A stretch of DNA of 11,522 bases, taken from NCBI GenBank assembly GCA_039917655.1, contig JBDSJC010000230.1, positions 1 through 11,522 of the forward strand. Reading direction: 5' to 3'. The notes under the pieces were generated by a model, which was given only the letters and a program-made list of their open reading frames with translations, made no database searches and was not told where the DNA came from. Positions 6,346-11,522 of this stretch are shown one piece after another (position 1 is the first letter of the stretch; each line of letters begins with the position of its first letter). The position numbers and the translations under genes are program-made. The stretch comes from PNKC01 sp039917655. Lineage in GTDB: Bacteria > Chloroflexota > Dehalococcoidia > Tepidiformales > Tepidiformaceae.

Positions 6346-8805
6346 CTACCGGATCGCGATTTCCGGGATTACGGCGCTGACGTAGGTGACGCCGGCCGCG
6401 ACAGCGCGCGCTTCCACGATGACCGTCGTCCCTGCGAATTCGCGCCGGGCGTCGCCGGTGATGGCAAGAGACCAATTGGCAGTGCTTCCGGTCGCGGCGT
6501 TTTCGATGAGCGTTGTCTGCCAGGCGCCCGCCGTGTTGTTCCAGTACTTGTTGTCGCTCTTGCGTTTGACGATGAGGGTCACGGCGATCGGCGTGGCCAG
6601 CGTGCCGCTGCCAACGCTGAACATGAGACGGCTGCGCGCCACGTTCGTGCCGGCGGATGGGGCGGCCACCACAAGTTGCGCGGAACTGGTGGCCGCCTGG
6701 GCGGCGATGGTGAAGGCGGCGCTACTGGCGGACGTGAGCACGGGCGCTGAGGTGGCGACGAGCAAGTCTCCCGTGCCAGCGGCGCTGATCGCGCAGCCCG
6801 CGAAGGTGGCGAGTCCACTGACCGCGGTCTTCGTCAGCCCGCCCGTGCAGGTCAAGGTCCCGCTACCGGTCAACGCAATGGTCACCACCGTTGCGTTGTC
6901 GGTCGTGACGGTTGCGCCGGCGGAATCCTGGACGGCGACGATCGGCTGGGATGCAAGCACTGTGCCAGCCGATCCGTTGGTTGGCTGAGTGCTGAAGCCG
7001 AGCTTGGTGGCGAAAGTTGTGGCGGTGAACATTAGGGCGTTGGACAATCCTCCGCCTGCCCCTGGATTGAAGACCGTGACGCTCGCCGAATTCGCCGCGG
7101 CCACCCTGGCGGCGGGCACCTGGGCTGAAATGGCCACACCTGTGCCATACGTAGTCACCAGGTCAGTGCCGTCCCAACGCACAACGGAGCTGGGGACGAA
7201 GTTCGTGCCGGCGATGACGAGTTGGAAGGCGGCGCTTCCGGCGGGCGCTGAGGGCGGCGTGAGCGAGGTAATGGTGGGCGCTGAGTTTATCGTGAACGTC
7301 TGGCCAGCTGACGTTCCGCCCCCGGGCAGCGGGTTAAAGACGGTCACGGCAGCGGTGCCCGCGGTAGCGATACTGGCAGCCGGGACGACCGCGGACAGCG
7401 AAGCAGGAGTCCCAAAGCTGGTGACCAGGTCCGCTCCGTTCCAGCGCACGATCGATCCGGCCACGAAGTTCGAACCCGTGACGACCAACGGGAACGATGG
7501 CCCGCCAGCGCCGGCCGACGACGGCGCGATGCTGTTGAGCACGGGCACCGGGTTCGTCACAGGCGCCGCGCTGAACGCAACGGCAACCGTGTTGCTATTG
7601 CCGGCGATAGCAGACCCGGAGCCGGGGGCGTTCGTGCGGGCGGTGACATTTACTGTCCCGGCCGAGGTAGATGTAAAAGCGACTCCCTGCTGCCCGCCGG
7701 GACAAGTGATCGAGACGGCGGCGGAAGGCGCCGCGCCGCCGCTGCCCACCAGTTGGTAATCGGCAGCAGTTAGCGGGTTGGCGGCGCTGACAAGCCCCGC
7801 GATCAGCCCCGGGGTCGCCGGGTTGTTCGTTGTGCAAACGGATACGGAGGCGCCGGTGCTGAAGGTGCCAGCGCCCGCGATGGTCAGTTCGGAGATCGGG
7901 ACGGTGGCAGTGGCCGGGGGCACGTAGCGGATGCCGGATGGGACGCCCGTGACGTTCCCGGCGCCGGGCGCGAGCGAGACGTTTGCCGTGAGCGTGCCCG
8001 ACCCGCCGTCGGCCGCCTTGGCGGTCACAACCATCTGTGTGCTTCCAGATGCCGCCAATGATGTGTTGTTCGAACAGGTGGCCACGGTCGTGCCCGTTCC
8101 GCTTCCGGGGGCGCCGCCTGGGCAAACGACGTTATCGACGCTGCCGCCAGAAAGGGTCATGACGGAGTTGTAGGCGCCGGATGCCCCGGAGCCGCTGTTC
8201 GCCAAGCTCGCTGTAAAGCTCACGAGGCCAGCTTCGAACATCCCCGCAAGCGAAGGCGTGTCCGTTACGGTGACTGCTTCGTTCATCACCGTGAGCGCGC
8301 CGGGGTCCGCTCCGCTCGGGGAGACCGGACTGCCATCGAGGGCTGAGTCCTTCGCCCTAAAGTTCGAAAGGCCGAGATCGACCACGAAATTGTCGGCCAC
8401 GTTAGCGACGGCGGCGGTGACGACCAACTGGACGATCGTGATGTTCGCGCTGATTGGCGGAAGATGGCAGGAGAAGGCAGAAGTGTTCAGCCCGCTACAG
8501 ATGCCGGCGTAGGGACCGTTGAAGGCCACCACTGAAAGCCCCGCCGACAAGGTTCCCGTGATGAACGGATCGCTGACGCCAAACGTGGCGTTGGCCGTGA
8601 AGTCTATTGCGTAAGTGATTGTGTCAGCGGGCTGGACGGTCGCCGGTCCGGCGGGCGATTGGGCGACGGTGAACACCTGGGGCGGCTGCATGGCGCGGAC
8701 GTTGCCCACCTCGCTTCCGAACGCGAGCACGATGGCGAGCATCACCGCGGCGGCGGTGCACCAGGCGAAGCGCTTCCTTCCGGTGAGGGCGGTTTGGTTG
8801 ATCAC
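6346..8805 (-). CDS. Secreted multi-domain surface protein with two IPT/TIG repeats and a Big-like domain
   Basis: Exported protein of 819 residues, probably an extracellular adhesion or matrix protein; no enzyme motif is seen. The Sec signal peptide is clear: basic GRKRF (9-13), hydrophobic core about 17-30, cleavage near VRA (36-38). Two beta-sandwich regions follow at about 41-175 and 176-300 (the second like DUF11/CARDB-type repeats), with a further region at 300-415. Tandem IPT/TIG domains lie at about 418-507 and 508-597, sharing VRW-G-DLVT and VTVFNP motifs. A Big/invasin-like domain spans 598-702 (KLGFSTQP, VAVQDSAG, TTDN, GLATFAGC) and a C-terminal domain 708-819. Eight cysteines outside the signal peptide fall in four local pairs (103/113, 228/244, 324/368, 653/671), suiting disulfides outside the cell. 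No LPxTG motif or C-terminal membrane helix is present. The start is a GTG at 8803-8805, 13 bp after the upstream gene, whose stop overlaps an AAAGG element. Confidence 0.88.
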   Translation of the reverse strand: MINQTALTGRKRFAWCTAAAVMLAIVLAFGSEVGNVRAMQPPQVFTVAQSPAGPATVQPADTITYAIDFTANATFGVSDPFITGTLSAGLSVVAFNGPYAGICSGLNTSAFSCHLPPISANITIVQLVVTAAVANVADNFVVDLGLSNFRAKDSALDGSPVSPSGADPGALTVMNEAVTVTDTPSLAGMFEAGLVSFTASLANSGSGASGAYNSVMTLSGGSVDNVVCPGGAPGSGTGTTVATCSNNTSLAASGSTQMVVTAKAADGGSGTLTANVSLAPGAGNVTGVPSGIRYVPPATATVPISELTIAGAGTFSTGASVSVCTTNNPATPGLIAGLVSAANPLTAADYQLVGSGGAAPSAAVSITCPGGQQGVAFTSTSAGTVNVTARTNAPGSGSAIAGNSNTVAVAFSAAPVTNPVPVLNSIAPSSAGAGGPSFPLVVTGSNFVAGSIVRWNGADLVTSFGTPASLSAVVPAASIATAGTAAVTVFNPLPGGGTSAGQTFTINSAPTITSLTPPSAPAGSAAFQLVIAGTNFVPSSVVRWDGTDLVTTYGTGVAISAQVPAARVAAANSASVTVFNPGAGGGLSNALMFTATTFATKLGFSTQPTNGSAGTVLASQPIVAVQDSAGATVTTDNATVVTIALTGSGTLTCTGGLTKTAVSGLATFAGCAISAAGTGDLLVATSAPVLTSASSAAFTIAAQAATSSAQLVVAAPSAGTNVARSRLMFSVGSGTLATPIAVTLIVKRKSDNKYWNNTAGAWQTTLIENAATGSTANWSLAITGDARREFAGTTVIVEARAVAAGVTYVSAVIPEIAIR

Positions 8806-8818
8806 AGTAGGCGCGCCT

Positions 8819-9604
8819 TTAGTTGTTGTAGGAGATCGAAACGCCGCGAAGCTTGGAGGCCGCGCCGCCCGTCAGATCGACGACCAGGAAGTAGACGTTC
8901 GTGCCGTTGTCGACCGTGTGGGCAAATGCGTTGGCCGTCTGAGGGGCGGCGCCGCTGACAGAGCCGACTTCGACGAGCTTGAATACAGAGGCCGTGGCGT
9001 CGCCGTTGGTGATCGGCGTGTAATCCAGGCGCACCCTAACCGTGTCGCCCGTACCTTCGTAGGCGGCGGTCATGCTCGTGATGCTCGCCCCGTTCGGGAG
9101 CGAGACCGGGGCGAAGTAGCGCTGCGAAGGGACATCCGTGCCGACCGGGGCGATCTGGTTGTAGCTCTTCTCGTAGATCGCGAGGTCGTTCATTGGCATG
9201 AACGTGCTGGCCGCGACCGAGATCTTACCGGGCCCAGAGACGCTGCCGCTGCCGCCACTGCCCACCGAGCCGGTGTTCAGCTGCCCGCTTTCGGCCGTGA
9301 AATTAAGCCAGATGGCGTCTCCGGGGTTGATCGAAGCGAGGGTGTTGGCGAAGGCTGGGAGGCCAGGCGCATAGAGTTGGTAGGCTTGGCTAATGGCGTC
9401 CCAACGGTAGACCGAGGAGTACTGCCCGTTGATGCCTGTGAGTGCCTCGGAAGGGGCCTTTGCCGTGCTCCCGAGGTAGCTGACATTGTTCCAGCCGCGA
9501 AGCAGGGCGGCGGCGCGCACATCGTGGTCACCGCCGAGGAAGGTAGAACCGGCAGCAGCGAGGCTGAGGGCGGCGCCCAGGATCAGGTTGCGCGGGTGCA
9601 GCAT
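8819..9604 (-). CDS. Secreted beta-sandwich protein, function unknown
   Basis: Exported protein of 261 residues. The N-terminus MLHPRN followed by a hydrophobic stretch (7-23) and an Ala-rich site near DVRAAA (28-33) is a Sec signal peptide. Residues 36-103 form a Trp/Tyr-rich module (RGWNNVSYLG, VYRWDA, LYAPGLP, INPGDAIWLNF) of a type I associate with secreted Chloroflexota proteins. A Gly/Ser linker at 112-126 separates it from a second beta domain (127-261) that contains LPNGASITSMTAAYEG and GDTVRVRLDY. No catalytic motif, cysteine, sortase signal or membrane anchor is seen. The ATG at 9602-9604 has a good GGAGG 8 nt upstream (9613-9617). The gene for the 819-aa IPT/TIG protein begins 13 bp after its stop, so the two are almost certainly co-transcribed and may act together at the cell surface. 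Confidence 0.85.
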   Translation of the reverse strand: MLHPRNLILGAALSLAAAGSTFLGGDHDVRAAALLRGWNNVSYLGSTAKAPSEALTGINGQYSSVYRWDAISQAYQLYAPGLPAFANTLASINPGDAIWLNFTAESGQLNTGSVGSGGSGSVSGPGKISVAASTFMPMNDLAIYEKSYNQIAPVGTDVPSQRYFAPVSLPNGASITSMTAAYEGTGDTVRVRLDYTPITNGDATASVFKLVEVGSVSGAAPQTANAFAHTVDNGTNVYFLVVDLTGGAASKLRGVSISYNN

Positions 9605-9621
9605 GTGAGAAGCCTCCGGCC

Positions 9622-9715
9622 GCCCGCGGATCGAGTCCGGGCAGCGTCAGGCTTCAGGTTAGAAGCCGGCCCGCGAGGCCTTAATGGGCGGATGCCCGAT
9701 GCACCCTGAGGTGCA
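9622..9715 (-). promoter_or_regulatory. Structured 5' leader of the secreted-protein operon
   Basis: Between the terminator of the upstream gene and the ATG at 9604 the minus strand can fold into three consecutive stems: TGCACC/GGTGCA with a 4-nt loop (9700-9715), a perfect GGCTTC/GAAGCC stem with a 6-nt loop (9650-9667), and a GCCCG/CGGGC stem (9622-9642) that ends 4 nt before the GGAGG ribosome-binding site (9613-9617). TCAGGGT occurs twice, at 9703-9709 and 9738-9744, 35 bp apart. This could be an operator region, a cis-acting RNA, or both. No known riboswitch class is recognised, and no clear -35/-10 pair is visible. Confidence 0.4.
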
Positions 9716-9754
9716 ATCCCCGATAGCCGGGACGAAAACCCTGATCCGGGGCAC

Positions 9755-9781
9755 GGAAAAGGGCTGACCCCCGGCCAACCC
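9755..9781 (-). terminator. Intrinsic terminator after the lipoprotein-type sortase gene
   Basis: On the minus strand a 9-bp stem (9773-9781 pairing with 9761-9769, seven Watson-Crick and two G-T pairs) with a 3-nt loop is followed directly by TTTT (9757-9760). It begins about 30 nt after the stop codon at 9811. This is the best intrinsic terminator in the window and separates the sortase transcript from the secreted-protein operon. Confidence 0.75.
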
Positions 9782-9810
9782 TCCCCAGTAGAACTTTGTG
9801 AAGCGAAACC

Positions 9811-10530
9811 TCAGGAGACGCGTTCGGCGACAACCACATCACGGGAGGTGTATTCGAGCCCGCTAGAATCGAGCGAGCCTCCGCAGGTGATCATCGTGAT
9901 CCATTCCTTGCCGTCCGGCTTGCCGGCGCCGCCCACCACGTCACCCATTGGCACGTTGGCAATCGTGTACTGGTTCTTCTTGATGACCTTGTACGTGTAT
10001 TCGGAGCCGTTCTCCATGACTACGGAGAGCTCGTCGCCTGCGACGGCCTGGGCGAGCTTCTGGAAGGGGCCGGGGCAGGCGCGCGGGTTGCTGGGACAGG
10101 CCGCGGAGCTGATGTAGTAGACGTGCGCCGAGAAGACCGCGTTCCCTCCCCAGCCAGGCTTCGTGCCGATGAAATAGCCCTGCGTCTCCAACGTCTGGTC
10201 ATACCAGGCGACGGCCGTGTTCTCGCGGCCGGAGCGCGGAGTATCGAGCTCACCCGCGGCGTTGGTAGAGAGCGGATCGATCGGCGCGTCAATACCGAAG
10301 CGCTGGTACTTGAAGCGCACTACGCCGCCGTTGTAGGGCGTGGGCGTCGCCGTCGGGGATGGCGGCGCGGTAGCGGTCGCGGACCCCGTGACGGAAGGCG
10401 ACGCAGAGCCGGAGGCGGATGCTGCTGGCGTGTTCTTCGAATCGCCGCCGCCGCCGCAGGCCACGCCAGCAAGGAGCATGATTGCGCCAAGGGCGAGCGT
10501 CAGCAGCGAAAAGGTACGGGCGGACTTCAT
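9811..10530 (-). CDS. Sortase family transpeptidase with lipoprotein-like leader
   Basis: Extracytoplasmic cysteine transpeptidase of 239 residues; sortases join sorting-signal proteins to cell-envelope or pilus acceptors. The catalytic triad is visible: His136 (NAVFSAHV), Cys216 (WITMITCGG) and Arg230 (YTSRDVVV). Closest in style to the class E/F-like sortases of Chloroflexota and Actinobacteria. The N-terminus has a hydrophobic core (8-20) and ends LLAGVAC-GGGG, so Cys25 may be lipidated, although Gly at -3 is off the lipobox consensus. A Ser/Thr/Pro/Ala linker (about 30-66) precedes the catalytic domain. Cys145 and Cys152 lie just after the catalytic His, in an insertion missing from the neighbouring sortase. 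The start is the ATG at 10528-10530 because GAGGAG sits 7 nt upstream; an in-frame GTG at 10536 lies too close to that site. It follows its paralogue by 93 bp and is followed by a strong terminator. Confidence 0.92.
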   Translation of the reverse strand: MKSARTFSLLTLALGAIMLLAGVACGGGGDSKNTPAASASGSASPSVTGSATATAPPSPTATPTPYNGGVVRFKYQRFGIDAPIDPLSTNAAGELDTPRSGRENTAVAWYDQTLETQGYFIGTKPGWGGNAVFSAHVYYISSAACPSNPRACPGPFQKLAQAVAGDELSVVMENGSEYTYKVIKKNQYTIANVPMGDVVGGAGKPDGKEWITMITCGGSLDSSGLEYTSRDVVVAERVS

Positions 10531-10537
10531 AGGCACT

Positions 10538-10543
10538 CTCCTC
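10538..10543 (-). promoter_or_regulatory. Ribosome-binding site deciding the sortase start
   Basis: GAGGAG on the minus strand lies 7 nt before the ATG at 10530. An in-frame GTG at 10534-10536 is only 1 nt from it, too close to be used, so the ATG is the start. Confidence 0.75.
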
Positions 10544-10579
10544 AGTGGGCGCGATGGTGGTCAATTTAAGCTAGCGCAG

Positions 10580-10592
10580 GTGTTTCGAACAC
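10580..10592. promoter_or_regulatory. 13-bp dyad between the two sortase genes
   Basis: GTGTT-TCG-AACAC is a perfect inverted repeat 50 bp upstream of the lipoprotein-type sortase ATG, next to an AT-rich stretch (ttaaatt on the minus strand). It could be a repressor or activator site, or a weak hairpin in a shared transcript. No convincing promoter boxes accompany it. Confidence 0.3.
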
Positions 10593-10623
10593 GACAGACG
10601 CGGCGAGAACGAGTGGTAAAGGG

Positions 10624-11319
10624 CTACGAGATGCGCTCCGCGACGACGACGTCGCGCTGGGTGTATTCGCCGAGCCCGTTCGCCTGCGTCGCGACGAAGT
10701 TGCCGCCGCAGGTGATCATCGTGATCCACTCTTTGTCGGCCGGCTTGTCCTTTGGCCAGATGAGGTCACCCATGGGGATCGTTGACACTTCATACCGCTG
10801 TTTGCGAAAGACCTTGTAGGTGTACATCGGCCCGCCATCCATCTGGATGGTGATCACGTCGTCCGACTTGACATCCTGGAGCTTTGCGAAGGGGCCGTTC
10901 TGGAAGTTGTAGTTCACGTGAGCGGAGAAGATGGCGTTGCCCAGCACACCGTCGCCGTGGAAGCCGGGCTTGTCATAAATGTTGTACCAGCCGACTTTGT
11001 TGATGGCGTCGTGCGGGGTGTCCAACTGGTTCGTGTTGCCCACGAATCCGATCTCCTCGATCGCGTTGCTGATGTTCAAGCGGGCGAGTTCGAGACGGCC
11101 AACTTTGCCGTTGAAAGGGATCGGCGTGGGCGTTGCGGTCGGCGCGTTTGTCGGAGTAGCGCTGGGGATTTCGGTAGGCGTCGCGGTGGGCAGGTTGTCG
11201 AAGGTGGCAACCGGTTTCGCCTGGGCGTTCGATTCACCACCCGAATAAAAGTAGCCCATGCCCAGCATGCCGAGACCGGCAACGAAGGTGAAAATGGCAA
11301 GGTAGGGAAGTACTTTCAT
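10624..11319 (-). CDS. Sortase family transpeptidase with N-terminal membrane anchor
   Basis: Cysteine transpeptidase of 231 residues and paralogue of the next gene downstream. One N-terminal transmembrane helix (about 5-25) acts as an uncleaved anchor, with the catalytic domain outside. A Thr/Pro linker (44-68, repeated TATPT/SATPT units) spans the envelope. The triad is His134 (NAIFSAHV), Cys204 (WITMITCGG) and Arg222 (YTQRDVVV). Both sortases end in RDVVVAER-(I/V)-S and share the (I/V)PMGD block before the Cys, but they differ in anchor and in the loop after the catalytic His, which here has no cysteines. No good Shine-Dalgarno sequence precedes the ATG at 11317-11319. The gene follows the end of a membrane-anchored protein by 83 bp and has no terminator after it, so co-transcription with the second sortase is likely. 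Confidence 0.93.
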   Translation of the reverse strand: MKVLPYLAIFTFVAGLGMLGMGYFYSGGESNAQAKPVATFDNLPTATPTEIPSATPTNAPTATPTPIPFNGKVGRLELARLNISNAIEEIGFVGNTNQLDTPHDAINKVGWYNIYDKPGFHGDGVLGNAIFSAHVNYNFQNGPFAKLQDVKSDDVITIQMDGGPMYTYKVFRKQRYEVSTIPMGDLIWPKDKPADKEWITMITCGGNFVATQANGLGEYTQRDVVVAERIS

Positions 11320-11372
11320 ATGGCGGCGTAAACGGGAAGGCGACCTTCTTGTAAGGATATACGACCTGATCC

Positions 11373-11392
11373 AAAGCCGAGATTAAGGCTTT
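11373..11392 (-). terminator. Possible terminator after the membrane-anchored protein
   Basis: AAAGCC and GGCTTT (11373-11378 and 11387-11392) are perfect inverted repeats around an 8-nt loop, starting about 10 nt after the stop codon at 11403 and ending in TTT. A second 5-bp stem with a 4-nt loop (11393-11406) overlaps the stop codon. The main stem has only three GC pairs, so termination may be partial. Confidence 0.35.
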
Positions 11393-11402
11393 CTGACGAA
11401 AG

Positions 11403-11522
11403 TCAGGCGGATTCGCCGCCCTCCGGGGGTTTTCTGCGGCTGAACAGGTAACCTGCGACTCCGCCGGCAAGTGCGATCACGGCCAGCGCCGCGAGCAGGA
11501 CGGTCGCCAGCGGCGCACCAGA
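11403..11522 (-). CDS. C-terminus of a membrane-anchored protein (partial; possible sortase substrate)
   Basis: Only the last 39 residues are in the window; the gene starts beyond the right edge. They read as a short polar start (SGAP), a single Ala/Leu/Val-rich transmembrane helix (about residues 5-27), then a basic stop-transfer cluster (SRRK) and a short tail ending PPEGGESA before the TGA at 11403-11405. A hydrophobic helix followed by positive charges is the layout of a cell-wall sorting signal, and the next gene on the same strand is a sortase. A sorting pentapeptide (such as LPxTG) would lie just outside the window, so this cannot be confirmed. An ordinary C-terminally anchored envelope protein would look the same. 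The frame was read directly on the reverse complement and has no internal stop. Confidence 0.7.
   Translation of the reverse strand, partial: SGAPLATVLLAALAVIALAGGVAGYLFSRRKPPEGGESA

Noticed and set aside
4505..6475. 656-residue open frame on the minus strand opposite the flavin reductase and leuB genes
   Set aside because: It is antisense to two genes with intact family signatures; composition is His/Arg-rich and low in hydrophobic structure, as expected for the complement of GC-rich coding DNA.
6989..7759. 256-residue plus-strand frame inside the IPT/TIG gene
   Set aside because: Antisense to a gene with a signal peptide, tandem domains and paired cysteines. Its Ala/Val/Pro-rich composition and internal repetition simply mirror the IPT repeats.
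8615..9709. 364-residue plus-strand frame over the 261-aa secreted protein gene
   Set aside because: Composition (Arg/Gly/Asp/His-rich, no signal or fold) is that of an antisense frame. The minus-strand gene has a signal peptide and a good ribosome-binding site.
10289..10400. Thr/Pro-coding low-complexity DNA in the sortase linkers as possible tandem repeats or a CRISPR-like array
   Set aside because: These are short TATPT-type linker codons in frame within coding DNA; there is no repeat-spacer regularity. No CRISPR array, tRNA or rRNA was seen anywhere in the window.
11356..11361. TATATC on the minus strand upstream of the first sortase as a -10 box
   Set aside because: No acceptable -35 element at 16-19 bp; too little support to annotate as a promoter.

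Overview
The window is GC-rich, gene-dense bacterial chromosomal DNA. A Chloroflexota origin (Dehalococcoidia-like or a related lineage) is the best guess. It rests on three things: a nuoA-B-C-D-H order with no nuoEFG between D and H, sortases with Thr/Pro (TATPT) linkers, and secreted beta-sandwich proteins of a style common in that phylum. This is inference from gene style; no marker gene here settles the taxonomy.

Layout. (1) 1-2979, minus strand: the start of a respiratory complex I operon, read right to left as nuoA, nuoB, nuoC, nuoD and a nuoH cut by the window edge. The first four genes overlap by 1-4 bases, so they are very probably translationally coupled. A 118-bp spacer with AT-rich repeats separates nuoD from nuoH. 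A candidate promoter lies at 3129-3157. (2) 3184-4404, minus: a stand-alone AAA+ ATPase of Orc1/Cdc6-like layout with a winged-helix-like C-terminus and no recognisable partner. (3) 4511-6241, plus: an NADPH-dependent FMN reductase-type flavoprotein and leuB (3-isopropylmalate dehydrogenase). Both lack a Shine-Dalgarno sequence and have a TAnnnT box 6-7 nt before the ATG, suggesting leaderless mRNAs. (4) 6242-6345: a convergent intergenic region with an interspersed hairpin repeat containing the ttcgacaagctcagg core. (5) 6346-11522, minus: a cell-surface/export island. Right to left it holds the last 39 residues of a membrane-anchored protein, two sortase-family transpeptidases (one with a transmembrane anchor, one with a lipoprotein-like leader), a strong intrinsic terminator, a long structured leader, and a two-gene unit for a 261-aa secreted beta protein and an 819-aa secreted multi-domain protein with two IPT/TIG repeats.

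How the parts work together. The nuo genes make the peripheral-arm and first membrane subunits of a proton-pumping quinone reductase. LeuB is a housekeeping leucine-biosynthesis enzyme. The right half looks like a surface-display locus: two sortases next to a protein with a sorting-signal-like tail, followed by exported proteins that have no visible anchor of their own. The most interesting parts are the paired sortases with different anchoring, the structured leader between them and the secreted pair, and the orphan AAA+ protein. None can be called a new system from sequence alone.
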